Positions 12,794 through 24,769 of a DNA stretch of 64,000 nucleotides are shown here, piece after piece. The position numbers were made by a program, and so were the translations under genes. Location: contig KV918761.1 in the NCBI GenBank assembly GCA_002049455.2, positions 558,001 through 622,000 on the forward strand, given 5' to 3'. The stretch is from Porphyra umbilicalis (lineage: Eukaryota > Rhodophyta > Bangiophyceae > Bangiales > Bangiaceae). The first letter of the stretch is position 1; each line of letters starts with the position of its first letter. The notes under the pieces were generated by a model that saw only the letters and a program-made list of their open reading frames with translations, was not told where the DNA came from and made no database searches.

Positions 12794-13699
12794 CGCGCCG
12801 CCTGGGCCGGGGCCGTGCGCGCGCGGGAGGGGCGGGGTGAGGGGGGTCAAACGAGCCGTACGGCCAAAAAAAAAAAAAAAAGGAAATCCAAGCGATAAGG
12901 CGCAGGGCCGGGTGCGGGACACGACGGCAAGCGCCGGGAGCAGCAGGTCAGCGCCGTTCGCTCCGTGGCGCCGACGCGCGCTACAGGCACGGACGAGGGA
13001 AACGCGGGACCTCGCGTGGTCGGCGGAGCGGCAGCAACGCCATGAAAGGTGCCAAAGGGGAATGAACCAGCTTCGTATGGGGGATGGCGGCAGGCGGCAC
13101 ACCCTGGCGCAACGGCCAAAGCCAGGCGACGAGGCCAGAGCCCCGCACAGAGTCGGTGGCGAAGAGGAGGCGAGCGCCGCGGCAGGCAATTCGTGTGGAA
13201 GCTGCGGCGGATCCACCAACGGGGCGGCAGTTAGGAAAAATCCACAAGCTTACCCAACCGCGTCTGGTTGCGGCGCCCGCGACCAGCGCCAGGCGCTCGA
13301 CTCGATGGCTCCTCGCCCCAGCGCGGAGCGGTCCGCGAGTTGCTTCTTCGGCGGTCGACTCGGTGATGCCAATGGCTACATCATCATGGTGGTGTCTACT
13401 GAGTGATGAGGTACCTTGATCACTGTCGTCTGTCCGGATGTTTCTTGAGTAGGGCCAGTGGGCAAGCGAGCTGCCTCTTCCTCGTATGTTTCTTGTGACT
13501 CGGTGGTGACAGGGGATAGATGTGCTCGGTTTTATCAGTCTCTTCTTTCAAAAACACGCTCAAGCTGTACAGCAAGGCACGGCGGGCATAGCGCATCGAC
13601 GCGCGTTCTTTATCAAGTTCTTGGCCAACCACGCTCTCACTCCTATCCAAACCCACTTGGACGGCGACGTCCTCAACTTCGCCGACATCCACGACCGCT
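12794..13699. other. intergenic region, PCCA 5' flank / bZIP 3' flank
   Basis: A pyrimidine-rich tract on the minus strand (A17 on the plus strand near 12867-12883) lies just upstream of the carboxylase start and may belong to its 5' UTR or promoter. Otherwise I see nothing codable or structured. Confidence 0.4.
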
Positions 13700-15514
13700 C
13701 TAAGCTGTCCACGTGTAGAGACGGAGCATGGAGGCCGTGCGGGGCAACGAAAACGGGGGTGGCCCGCCATCGGCCAGCGATGCAAAGAGCGTCTCGAGCG
13801 ACGCGTTGCTCGGGCTGAACGGCAAGCCCGGTGGAAGGACCCCACCGGCATCCGCGTCGGCGGTGGGCGCGGATGACGTCTCGTGTTTGGCGTCAACCGC
13901 CGGCGCATCGGCAGAGGCTGCCGGTGCCACAGCAGACGCTGCTGGTGCCACAGCAGAGGCTCCCGGCGCCTCAGCGGAGGCGTTCAGGTCGGCGGTGGCC
14001 GCCGGGGACACCTCGGAAGGGGCCTGGTCAACCGACAAGGCCAGCTGCTCCAGTAGCTGTGGAGGCAGAAGCGCATCATCCTCGTACGTCTGGGGGGCGT
14101 CGGGCGACGCCGACGCCGGGCCAGTCGCAACCGGGGCGGCCGGGGGCAGAGGAGCGGCAGTCATCCTTGGTGGCGAAGGCGGAGGCGGAGGCGGCGCAGG
14201 TGGTAGCGGCTGCTGCACCAGAGACGATGGTGGCGCATAGGGAGACTCGACATCCGGGTACGCCACGGGTGGCATGTACCCAACGACCAGCGGAGTCAGG
14301 GGCGGGCACGCCGCGGAGATGAGCTGCGATTGCCCCCCCCCCGAGCTGTGCTCTGCAGCACAATCAGCAGTGGTAGCCGGGCGCGGCACCCACAGCGACG
14401 CCGTCATCTGCGACGGCGGAACACGAGCCACCTTGGTCGGCGGTGACGCAACCACCGTCACCGCTTGGGCACCGGGAAACGGCTCCATGGGCACACTCCC
14501 AGTCGCCACCATAGCGGCTTTGCCGTCCACGGGCTGCTCCACCTTGACATCCGCACGCAGAGAGGGCGGTCCCACAGCCCCCACGGACACCCCACCCCCT
14601 CCCTGTGTCTGCAGCTGCACCGTCCGCTGCAGCGAGCTGACCATTTGCCGCAGCGCGTCATTCTCCCGCCGCAGCGCCGCGTTGGCCGTCACGACGCCCT
14701 CCACACGAGCGCCAACGGAGGACACGGCCTCCTCCAGCGCTGCCACGTCGCCGACAACATCCGCCACGACTGTGCGGGCGACGGCGCGGGAGCGGGCAGC
14801 GGACGCGCGGTTGCGGAGTTTACGCTTGTGGAGCATCAGCTGGCGTTCCTCGGTGGTCATCCGCCGGCTGGCGGCGGCAGTGGTGCCGGCCAAGTCCTGC
14901 GACGCGATGGCCGGCGCCCAGCGAGCGGCTTCGGCGGCGGCTTCCGACTTGCGCGGCCGCTTACGAGTGATTTTGCGCTTAGCGGGGGGGGGGTCCCCCG
15001 ACACACCGCACGCCGCGTCCCCGCCGCCGCCGTCCACGTCCGTCGCGACGGTCGAGGTAGAGACGGTGCCACCGCGACCACCACTTGTCGTGGGAAGCGC
15101 GGCCGAGGCTCCGCCGGGACCGCCGACGGCAGGAACGCGATACACGTCCGACATGACTGACGCGGGTGTCACAGGGGAGGCCGCTGCCGCTTCGGGGCGC
15201 GGTGCAATCAGGGGGGTGGCACACACAACGCCGGATGGGGGGGTGCAGGCCCTGACATTGCCGCCGTCGCCGCGGGCGACCGTCGTTGGCGGAAGCCCTG
15301 CCGTCGTCTCCATGGTTAGATCGACGTCAAAGCCACCGCCGTCGACGCCCAGGACGTCCCAGGCGTCGACGCCGCCCGCAGGCGCACCACCAGTGAGCAC
15401 GTTAGCCGGGCCAGCACCAGTACCGGTTGCCCGCAGTGCAGCCGACATGCTTGCCGATGCCACACTCGGGCGTGCGCCCCCCCCAGCCGCCATAGAGGGG
15501 AAGTCACAAAACAT
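13700..15514 (-). CDS. bZIP transcription factor
   Basis: Single-exon protein of about 604 residues if translation starts at the ATG at 15514 (MFCDFPSMAAGGG); the frame remains open upstream to about 15802, so a longer form is possible. A bZIP domain lies near residues 225-280. Its basic region KRKLRNRASAARSRAVART contains the diagnostic N-x7-R spacing. A coiled coil with regularly spaced Val/Leu and the stretch ALRRENDALRQMVSSL follows. A basic cluster (RKITRKRPRKS) upstream may be a nuclear signal. The rest is Ala/Pro/Val-rich and disordered, with a short tandem Ala-Ser-Ala-Val-Ala-Pro repeat near the C-terminus. Target genes and physiological role cannot be inferred from sequence. Confidence 0.88.
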   Translation of the reverse strand: MFCDFPSMAAGGGARPSVASASMSAALRATGTGAGPANVLTGGAPAGGVDAWDVLGVDGGGFDVDLTMETTAGLPPTTVARGDGGNVRACTPPSGVVCATPLIAPRPEAAAASPVTPASVMSDVYRVPAVGGPGGASAALPTTSGGRGGTVSTSTVATDVDGGGGDAACGVSGDPPPAKRKITRKRPRKSEAAAEAARWAPAIASQDLAGTTAAASRRMTTEERQLMLHKRKLRNRASAARSRAVARTVVADVVGDVAALEEAVSSVGARVEGVVTANAALRRENDALRQMVSSLQRTVQLQTQGGGGVSVGAVGPPSLRADVKVEQPVDGKAAMVATGSVPMEPFPGAQAVTVVASPPTKVARVPPSQMTASLWVPRPATTADCAAEHSSGGGQSQLISAACPPLTPLVVGYMPPVAYPDVESPYAPPSSLVQQPLPPAPPPPPPSPPRMTAAPLPPAAPVATGPASASPDAPQTYEDDALLPPQLLEQLALSVDQAPSEVSPAATADLNASAEAPGASAVAPAASAVAPAASADAPAVDAKHETSSAPTADADAGGVLPPGLPFSPSNASLETLFASLADGGPPPFSLPRTASMLRLYTWTA

Positions 15515-18500
15515 GGGGATGGGGCGCCACTCACGGTGCGCTACTTGCCGGCAACTGTCTCGTTGCCAAGACGATGACGACTCGGGCACGAAGACGAGTT
15601 GACGTTCAGCGGCACAAGGGCAAACCACACGCAAACGCGAGGATGCGACGACGTGGGTAGGGACCAGAGGACAGAGAGCACGGGAGAAAGCAGGGTGCGC
15701 TGGAGCAGGGATACGACCTAACCGTGTCCACGTGCGTGTGAGCGTCGGGGGGGGGGGACGAGCGGCGGGGGGAGCTGGGTACGAGCGGCTCAGCGAGCAC
15801 ACGGCTCCACGTCCCTGTCCACACGGCTTGGCAGGGTCAGGTCGCGGAGTCTCAGCGACTGCCGCTCCCGCGCCCGCTGGCTATTTAAAGCAGGCAACGA
15901 GGGGCCTGAACGCGTGGTGTCAGTTGGAAAGCTGCGATCGCGGCCTGGCCCCCACCCCCCCTTGTCGAGAGCTTCACAGGGCGGACACACGCGGTCGGGG
16001 TCTCGCGGGCGACATTTTTGGAGAGCCCTACACGCGTATCTCAGCGCCAATGGCGACGAACGAGGCGCGGCTGCATGCATCAACCAGTGCTCCCAAACGC
16101 GCCATCATGGCCGGAGCGGTAACCACTGGAGTATCCACAGCAGAGCACTGGGCTGCGGGTGGCCAGATACGCCAGCGCGCGCGCCGCCAGTCCCCCACGG
16201 GACGGGCCCACGCGCCGGGCAGGCGCCGCGGTGATGGCCCAGCGGCACCAGAGAGAGGGGTCGTGCTCCCACTTGCTGGGGATCGGAGGAGGGGGCTCTT
16301 CCTGCGTGCGCCGACCAGCCGGCCGCACGCTGTCGCGCGGGTGCGGGCGTGAGGTGCTTTGTCCGTCACCTCTCTCGGCAGCCAGGTGGGGTGTGCGCGG
16401 TGGTTGGTTGCTGCGCCCAGCACACACAGGCCGAGCTTCCGCAGGCGCGGCAGCGTCGAATGGCTGCGCGCTACGGTACGGCTTGGCCGCGGGCGGCTGT
16501 CCCCCACCCCCCTGAAGAGCACACCCTGGGCGACAGCGGAGGACAAGCAACTGCCACGCACAGCCAGCGCCACCAGACAAGCGAGGGCCGCGTTGCCTGC
16601 TTGCCAGCGAGGCCACGCGGGCGCGGACCACGTGCACACTCCGTGTCGCCATTCGGCCGTTGACGGCACGCCAGGCCCACAACGCGGCCGCTCAACCCCC
16701 CCCCTCCCTCGGCGCACCCGTGGAGGCAGTATCTCGCACCACCCGCCGTTCCACCCGAACGGGCCACGCCGGTCCGTCCCGGCCAATCAAATGCAGCGGA
16801 ACTGCCTGCGTGCAACTCGCACGTCAGCTGCGTGATGAGCGGGCCTCTGTCTACGAGATTTTCCGCATTTGCTCGCAGAAAACAGGCTTGACGGAGGTAA
16901 CCTGTCGAACAAGTCGCGAGATAGGCCAGAAAGCAACTCTCTGATGCGATGGTTGACAGACGATGCCTTCGATCGATCGCGAGGAGCGCTCAGGCCGACA
17001 ACCCCCATCCACGTCCCGCGCGGAGGTGCTAGACACGGCGGAGGTGAATACGCGGCACAGAGCCAGCAGGGGATGGCGGTGACTAGGATGTCTGGGCAGG
17101 GAGGGGTCTGTCGAAGAGGGAGCCCTCCATGTCTCCGCCACGCCATCACGTTCGGGTCAAGGTCCCTTCCTAATGGCGTCCAATTGAGTGAGTAGGCCAT
17201 TGAAACAGATTTTATTATTTTTCTTCCTAACCAATTCCCAATGTTCAGCTGTCGTAAAGAGGAGTGCGACAGACCCGAGACGAGTTTTTCGCCCCTTGTT
17301 ACTACTGTGGGCAAGTCGCCGACTCCAGGTGTGCTCTGCGAACGCCTGCTGACAAATCGTACCATCTGAACTCGTCCATGCACAGTTTGTCTCACCCAAG
17401 TACGCGCAGTTCACGCTCCTCTTCCTGCCTGAGAACCTATCTCCGTACTGTGTGCACCAGCTGCCCGTACCTGTGCTCCATTCACGACAAGTCGCTCCGC
17501 GATTGTGCAAAACAACGTCTCGCGCAACAGCTGCACAGATGGTTCCGCAGAAGAAGAATACCAGATGCGCGCAGGGCCTCTTGAGGAGCACTGCGCGGTG
17601 GACGCGAAGTCGGTCTTGTTCGATATGTCCAGCCGAGGCACTTTCGGTGCCCACGAGTAGTTGGCGGTGCAGGACGGATACGTGTCATAGGCAAGTAGTC
17701 CATTTAGGTCTGGTTCAATCCATAATACAAATATTCTATTTACGATATATTTCTACTAAAATCAGTTTGGGGAACTTTTGGTACAGAAGAACCGATTCTT
17801 GATAACGTTTTTATTTCGCTTCGCTGCAATCCACCAGTTGAGCCCTACTTGCTTTTGCGCCGGTGCGGTGTCCCGGCGGAGCAGCAGCGAGCTGCCGCGC
17901 GAGGATGGGGCAAGAATAACACGAACCACTGGCCAGTGCCACAATCTGTCTGTAGCCCTGCTTGACAGCATGACCGAGCGTGATTGGGCATTCCAGGGGT
18001 TCCGAGAGGCATCACACGGAAGAGCGATGGAGCTGTCGCCTGCACCTGCATGATTCGACACCTTAAGGCACTCAGGACTGTTGCGTCCAGTGAACACGTT
18101 CCACCTCCTTCACGGCGCGGAAAAACGAACCAGGGTGAAGACCTGGGACTGTGGGGTGTCTAGCAAAGGTCACGCCGTCATTGTGAGCGACGCCAAGCCG
18201 GGGTTTTATCACATCCCTCTCCTCGTCCAGGTGGACCGTGGACCACGACTTGACAGGGCGCAAGGAGCAGCAGACTGGTCGTCCATCCACGTCCAGCCTA
18301 TCCCTTTCGTGGTGCAAGATTCCGGTACCTACAATTACGTACTGGGAAAACCGTTCCAAGCGCACCGGCGGCTGCTGGCCGTGGCCCGCAAGCGGAGAGC
18401 GAGAGCGGCATTGGACGGGCACAGAGCTCTGTGCCCGTCCAATGCCGCTCTCGCTCCCCTTTGTGCACAGAGAACGGGATGGCAGTACGAAGAGCGGTGC

Positions 18501-18755
18501 ATCGGCACAGGTTGACAGTATCTCTTGCTCCACCCACAAACGTCCCGCCAGCGCCTCGACCAGCCACGACGCGCGGCACATACCAAACCAACCGCGTCCG
18601 CGCCTTTCTGTTTGCTCGATCCACAAACGGCTAACGTCAAAGCAAGCGCGGCCGACGCACATTGGGGGTGGGTGCAAGTGGGCGCTCCAGGCCTTACAAA
18701 AAACTCCTGGGCCGGTGGCACCGCCCACGACAACAAGCAAAAACAATGCACACAG
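15515..18755. other. gene-poor 3.2 kb region
   Basis: It contains the 5' flank of the bZIP gene, a locally more AT-rich segment around 17180-17830, and the perfect 60-bp palindrome at 18397-18456. Open frames such as 16787-17395 (minus) and 18072-18746 (minus) have no recognisable domains and resemble translated non-coding DNA. No tRNA or rRNA signature was seen. Confidence 0.4.
18397..18456. repeat. perfect 60-bp palindrome without spacer
   Basis: Thirty bases on each side of the axis at 18426/18427 are exactly complementary (GAGCGAGAGC... to ...GCTCTCGCTC, centre CACAGAG/CTCTGTG). The match stops sharply at both ends. It could form a cruciform or, if transcribed, a 30-bp hairpin. Confidence 0.95.
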
Positions 18756-20217
18756 TTACTCATCGTCCGACATATCGCCCGCACTAAAATCATCATCGTC
18801 GTCATCGGTGCTGTCCTCCTCTGGCTCCTCGCCGGAGTCCGGCTCGTCGCCTGCCTCCGACCCCTCACCCTTGTCCGCGTCGGCCTTTTCGCCGTCGCCC
18901 TCCTTGGCGGCCGGGGCGTCCGCAACCGCCGCACCGCCGTCCTTGGCGGAAGCGCCGTCGGCCTCGTCCACCCCATCCTTGTCGCCCCCCCCTGCCCCTC
19001 CTCCTCACCCGCACCCTCCTTGTCCGCGTCCTCCTCCTCGTCGCTGCCATCCGCGACGACCCGCCGCGCCTTGGGTTTACCCTCGTCCGCCGCGGCGGCG
19101 GCGCCGTCCGCCGCCGCCGCCGCCGCCGCCGCCGCTTCGGCTTCATCTTCCTCCGCCTTGAGCAGCTCGTCGAGCACGTCCACCGCCGGCTCGGTGTACG
19201 AGACGGGCGTCGACCGCCGGCGGCGCCCGCCCGCCACAATGTTGCCACTGTCGAGGCCGCCGAGCAGCTCCCGTCGCTCCACTTCCTTCTTGGCCGCCGC
19301 CAGCTCAGCGCGCCCCGCGATGAGGGGGTCCCCCCCATGCCGGCCTTTTCCTCGAGCAGCCGCCGCAGGCGGGCGGCCTTGGCGTCCGCGTCGCGCAGGC
19401 GCGACGTGGACAGCACCGCCGATCGGCGGGAGAGGCCGACCGCCGACACCACGTCGAGGAGGCGCGCCACGGCGTCGTTGCCGCCGCCGCCGCCGCCGCC
19501 GCCACCGCCGCCGCCACTGCCGCCGCTCGTCCGCCGCCGCTTCTTGGCGGGGCCCCGCGTGCGGGACCCCCCGGCGGGGCGCTTGCGCTCGACGGCCGCC
19601 TCGGCCGAGGTGTCGGACGCGTCGGCGCCGTCGCGACGCGCCCCGTCGGCCGCCAAGGAGCCGTCCGAGTCGGCCTGGTCGTCGCCCGATGCGGGGGTGC
19701 GCTCCCGTTTGGTCGGCGCCGCCGCGCCCTCCTCCTTCCCGTCGTCTTGGACGGCCGTCGGGGCGGCCTTGTCGCCCTTGCCATTGGCACGAGCCTTGAC
19801 CGTCGCACCGTCGTCCGAGCCGTTGGTGTCAGTGTCCTCGTTGACACCCTCGGTAGAGGCGCCTTTGGCAGCGTCCTTGTCATGGCCGCCGCCGCGCGTG
19901 ACGTGCGCGCCGTCTGCGCCTCCCACCTTGACCGACGCCGCTGCGGGGGCACCACCACCGGCGGCCGCCTCGGCGTCGCTGCCGCCAGACGCCGTCTTGC
20001 CCTCTGCCTCGCCCGCGTCCCCCGCCTGCGCCGCCATATACGCGTCTACGGCCGCCCGCACGACTTGGCGCAGGGGTTTGCCCTCGAGCCCAACGTCTGG
20101 CAGCCGCTCCCGCACCTGCACGGCGAGCATCTTGACGGTGACGGTCGACAGGTCGGCGGCGGCGAGCAGCTTCTTTACCTCGTCCGCCACGAGCTGTCCT
20201 CCTTCGGTGGCCGGCAT
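18756..20217 (-). CDS. CHZ-domain histone chaperone (HIRIP3/CHZ1-like), two frame breaks
   Basis: Probable nuclear H2A/H2A.Z-H2B chaperone. The start at 20217 gives a helical N-terminal domain (ADEVKKLLAAADLSTVTVKM...LRQVVRAAVDAYM) like the DEK-C/HIRIP3 N-terminal module. A long charged, disordered middle with a lysine/arginine cluster (GPAKKRRRTSGG) and a Gly run follows. The CHZ motif is recognisable as LDSGNIVAGGRRRR followed by PVSY. The C-terminus is a strongly acidic tail ending DDDDDDFSAGDMSDDE. Three reading frames must be joined. The breaks sit at C7 (19330-19336) and C8 (18985-18992) on the plus strand, each needing one more base. With both corrected the protein is about 487 residues and ends naturally at 18756. 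CHZ1 alone is the alternative label; function is inferred from family. Confidence 0.75.
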
Positions 20218-20580
20218 GGTCGCCAGCGGCAGGCAGACGCAGGAAATGAGAGAAAATGTGGAGAAAACGAGGGGGGGACAACGCGCAGGGGACGCCAGTA
20301 CAGGTAGGCTGTGATCGACGCGGTGCGTGAGCGCAGAGGGGGGGGGCGCGCCACCATGCTTCGACACTGCAAGGGTGTGGGGTGTGTGCTCCCCAGCGCG
20401 CCCCCGCTTCTCAGCCACAAAAGCGCGCGCGGGCGGGGCTGTCGGCAAGGACTGATCTCGCAACTTGTGGATCAAGTCGTGGTGGATGCACGCGAGTTCG
20501 TCGATACGCGACTCCAGTGACACGTGTTAGGTCGAGGCCAGCATCACGCACGGTCAACGAGCACAGCGCAGTGCACCTCA

Positions 20581-21868
20581 TTGCTGGATCCACCACGAGC
20601 CCGGTTCTGGCTCAAATTGCTCGTAAACGCTCGTTGAAAACGGGCTCATGCTCGCACGCTGGGAGTGTTTGCTCGAATCCCTTCCAAAAAACTCGATGTG
20701 GCGTGCTGGCGACGAGATCAGGGCGTGATTAAGAGCTCTATGAAGTCCGCTCAAGTTTTCACAAGTGCGACTTGATACACTAAACGGGTGCGGTGCTCAG
20801 TACCGAGTCTGTGCCGAGTAGGGCAAGAAATACGTAGAAGGATACCATCGTGCAGCGCACGAGCAGAGGAAGGTTGCGCCCACTCCGGGGCGGTGGGTGG
20901 GAAGAGAGCAGGCAGTTTTCGCAGCCTGACACCTCTCTACCGGCTTTTCCCGCTCTGGCCGCCGCCGCAGCCGACACCGGCGGGGAGGTCAGCCAGCGGA
21001 AGGGCCGGTAGAGTACGTGGCGGGGCGGGGCAGTGCCAATGGGGGGGGGGGGGGCGTTGGTGGAGGTGGCGGGGGTGCGGCCACCACGCGGGCGGCTCGG
21101 TCGCCGCAGCGGCGGTGGCTGTCGCAGCGGGAGGTAGCCGCCGCTGCCGTAGCCGCCACTGGCGCAAGCACAGGCCGACGGCGGGGAAGCGCGGTAACAA
21201 AGGTGGAGCATGGCAACAGCAGTGGGCAACCGGCACAGAGTCGGCAGAGCGACGTTCGTGCCACGTTGATATCGTGCCGCAAGCCCCGCAACCCCCCCGG
21301 GGTGGCGGGCGTCGGAACCCCCTCTCTCCGCACGGGATGCACAGTTCTTTGGCAATTGTCATAGAACTTGGTGGGAAGTGGGTTCACAATACCGAGACCA
21401 CTCCCTTTCGCCCATCACGGAGGGACAGTTGCCGCTCTGGTGGTTGGCAATCAATACCGCCAAGTCGCCGAGAAGGGGGAGCTAAGTGCGAAAGCCCGGT
21501 ACTCGTGCAGCACCTCGACACCCGTGCTCGTCTTTATTCACGCGCCTCGACAAGGGTGTCCTAATGCAGCGTGCAGAAATCGCAGAAACACCTCGTTGAG
21601 AGAACGGGAGAGCTCGCACTTGCTTGTTGAGCATCTGCATACGTCTGCATAAAGGCATTCCCGCTATGGCCCTGTACACCATAGGAGGCGCTTCCAGAGA
21701 CGCTTCTGATGAATCCAAAAAAGTCGGTGTAAAATGCTCGACCACAAAAGTATGCAAGTGAAAACATGGTTTGCACGAGAAAAACGCTCCATAGAGGCGT
21801 TTACGAGGGGTCGGCAAGTTCTGAACGAGCAATTTGAGCCACAACCGGGCTCGTGGTGGATCCAGCAA
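20581..21868. repeat. 44-bp inverted repeats flanking 1.2 kb of gene-free DNA
   Basis: The segment 20581-20624 (TTGCTGGATCCACCACGAGC...) is present in reverse complement at 21825-21868 with 43 of 44 bases identical. The enclosed 1.2 kb carries no convincing gene. This looks like the remains of the terminal regions of a transposable element, but no flanking target duplication was found. The wider gap 20218-21938 holds nothing else I can support. Confidence 0.6.
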
Positions 21869-21938
21869 CGAGATCCACTGCGCAGGAGCACGCCAACGAT
21901 GAACACGCGCACCCCACGCAGCCCTCATTTGCCTGCCC

Positions 21939-24100
21939 TCACGCGGCACAACGCGCCACTCGCCGCAAGACGATCGCCATACCATCCAGTCTACCAATGT
22001 CCGGCGCCGACACTGCCAAGTCCGCCACGTCCCCCCCGCCGCGGAAGCGCAGCGTCACGCGCGCAGTCCCCGGTAGCGCCGACACCCACGCGCTCGCCGA
22101 GGCAAAGGTCAGCCCCCCCCCCCCTCCGAGCCGCCGCCGTCACCGTCGCGCTCCCCCACCCCCCCACCCCCCACCACGGGCAGCAGCACCGACGGAGGGG
22201 CGTCCCCCCACTCGTTGGTGAGGGCCACCCCCCCTGCCCACGGCGCGCGCAGCGTGTACGTGTCGCCGACGTCACGCGCATAAAAGGTGCCAGCGACCCG
22301 TCCGGCATCGTCTGCCCGCAGCTGTGCGGCGGCCGGCCGCGTCGCCGCCAGCGTGGCGGCGGCGGTGCCGTTCACGCCCGCCAAGCCGCCGCCGCCCGCC
22401 GCGGCGGCGGCCGCGGGTGCGAGCGCCAACACGACGCCGCCCGCGTCGGGGGCACCGTCAAAGCGCGCAACGAGGCCACAGGCGACGCCCTCAAAGGGAC
22501 CCGCCCACACGGTGGGGGTGATGGCCGTGAGGACGACGGGCGTCGTCGCGCCGAGCGTCGCGACGAGGGTGGAAGGGGAGAGGGGGGGGGGGGTGCCCCC
22601 CGCCGCCGCGTCACCGTCGCCGCCACTCGCCGCTGCTGCTGCCGCCGTCGCAGTTGCCGCCGCCGCCTCCGCCGCCGCTGGTGCCGGCGTCGGGAGGCTC
22701 AGCGAAAACGTGGGCCTACCCCCACCCCGCCCCCCGAGGCCGCCCGTCGCCACCCACACGCCCGCGAGGCGGGTGGCGGCGCCCGCCGGCACGGCCACGG
22801 GCGGCAAGGCGCACAGGCGGTCCGGGTCAACGTCCGCCCCCACCGGCAGCGGCGACGGGGTGGGCGTCGACGCGAGGGCGGCGGCGACCGCCGCGGCCTC
22901 CCCGCGAAACACGTCGGGCCGCAGGGCGCCGAGGGCGGCGACCATGGTTGCGTAGACTCGAGGAAACACGTCTGTCGAGGTGGCGGCGAGGAGCAACCCG
23001 AGCCGCAGCGACGGCACTCGGAGGAGGAGGGTGATGTAGCCCGCGTCGACCCCGTCGTGGAGGAAGACGGTGCGGTTGGCGAGCGTTGTGGGGAAGAGTC
23101 CGGCCCCGTATTGGGTGCCGTTGCCGCCGGGGGCGACACCGGCCGGCGGGCGCGGGGGTAGGCCAAACGGCGCTTGGGCGCGCGCCACGAGGTCCGCCCC
23201 GCCACCGAGGGTGTTGTTGCTCCAGTTGGCGTCCCACGCGGCCAAATCCGCGGCCGTGGAGAGGATGCCCGTCGAGCCAGGCGCCGTCCACTCGCGCGGC
23301 GCGCGCCGCAGACCCGCCAGTGGCGCGTCACCCGCCGCGCCGCCCGCCGCGGGGACGGACGCGTAGCTGTTGGCCAGCCGCGGGTAGAGGCGCCGCGGGT
23401 CCCCCCGCAGCTCCGTCGCGGCCATGCCCAGGGGCTCAAAAATGCGCGCGCGCAGCAGCGCCTCGAGGGGCACCCCCCCCGCGAGGCGCTCGAGGACGGC
23501 CGCGAGGAGGATGTAGTTGGAGTTGCTGTACTCCCACCGGGCGCCGGGGGGGAAGCGCAGCCGCGACTGCCGCGCAATGACGGCCACGGATCGGGCGCGG
23601 GGGATCTCCCCGAGGTCCTCCCACGCCGACAAGCTCAACACGGTCGGCATGTCCCGCACGCCGCTCGTGTGGTAGACGAGGTGGTGGAGCCGCAGGTCCG
23701 CGCCGCCATACGCGGGGAGCTCTGGGAGGTAGTCCCGCACGGGGTCGTCGAGGGTGAGGTTGCCAGCGGCCGCCGCTTGAAGCACCAGCCACGCGGTAAA
23801 CTGCTTCGAGACGGACCCAACGTTGGTGCGCGTGGCGGGCGTCATGCGCACCCCGTTTTCCACGTCGGCAAAGCCATAGGCCGCACTGTGCACGAGTCGC
23901 CCGGCGTAAAAGACGCCGACGGCGGCGCCGGCCGTCGTGAGGTTGGCAAGCGGCGCATGCAGCGCCGCGAGCGCGTCCGTGTCGGGGGGGGTGTCGCCGT
24001 CGCCCCCACGGGCGGGGAGCGCCGCCGCCGCCGCCGCCGCGGCAGCCACGAGGAGGAGGAGGGGGATCGCCCGCAAACGGAGGCAACGCAGCGGCGCCAT
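21939..24100 (-). CDS. secreted serine hydrolase of the class C beta-lactamase/LACTB fold
   Basis: Start at 24100 gives a classical signal peptide (about residues 1-30: basic start, then LLLLVAAAAAAAAALPA), so the protein probably enters the secretory pathway. The beta-lactamase-like (Beta-lactamase PF00144) domain spans roughly residues 40-400. Its nucleophile motif S95-V-S-K98 and Y190-S-N192 match SxxK and YxN. The third motif is probably HDG in VFLHDGVDAGY. Substrates in eukaryotic members are mostly unknown (esters, D-peptides). The long C-terminal extension is Ala/Gly-rich. At a C12 run (22113-22124) the frame opens into an immediate stop. Adding one base instead continues through a further 57 residues (LTFASASAWVSALPG...) of plausible beta-strand sequence to a stop at 21939. 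The hydrolase call is firm; the extension is inferred. Confidence 0.85.
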
Positions 24101-24769
24101 GGCCAGACCCAGTCGCCGGCAGCGGGGGCGGTGGCAGGACCTTGTCCGCTGGGTGCGTGCAGAACACGCGCGGCACCCCGACGCTCAGGGTCCGCCAAGC
24201 TGGGTGCTGCGAGAAGAAACGACAAGCAAACAGCCCGTACATCTCCACCCGCCGCTCTTATCTGCAGTGCCGGCAGGTCGCCGTCGGTCGGCGCGCGGGG
24301 TCCCGCCCATGCTCACCCAACGTGATGTCACGGTGCCAGACCTCGTGGCGGCACGGGGCCAGACCTCGCGGCCGCGGCGACGGGGACCTCGCCGATGGAG
24401 GGCCCCGCGCTACGCCCGGTCGAGCACTGGGCGGGTCGCGCCCATGCGCACCGCTGGACGATGCGCTGGCGCCCGCCATGGCTCGGATGATGGCAGGCGC
24501 CTCGCCACAAATCAGCGCCACAGGGCCCCCAGGATCAGCTGTGCGCTGCATACGGCTGTCAGCCGTACGCGGCGTACGGCCTGCGTACGGGACGCAGGCA
24601 CGAGGTACCGCGCCAGCTGAGTGTAACCAGATTCGTGCGGTCAGCACGACGGCTTGGAAGCGCACGTTGACACGTGTCATTGGCACCCCACGTTTTTCTG
24701 CCGTGCTCTTTCCCTTTCTCCCCACCGCGTCGCACGTCGGCGGCGTCCCCCCCCCCCCCCGCCCCCCCA
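24101..24769. other. intergenic region with short palindrome
   Basis: No gene is seen between the hydrolase start and the GT14 stop. An inverted repeat GCCGTACGC-G-GCGTACGGC occurs at 24562-24580, within a cluster of GTACG motifs. Confidence 0.4.

Noticed and set aside
12794-13219. Upstream extension of the carboxylase reading frame as a transit peptide
   Set aside because: It has no Met near its beginning, a homopolymeric Phe stretch from a poly-A tract and no similarity; the family N-terminus begins exactly at 12793.
16787-17395. 202-codon minus-strand open frame in the 15.5-18.7 kb gap
   Set aside because: It has no motif, coding-like composition or splice context; lower GC alone does not support a gene.
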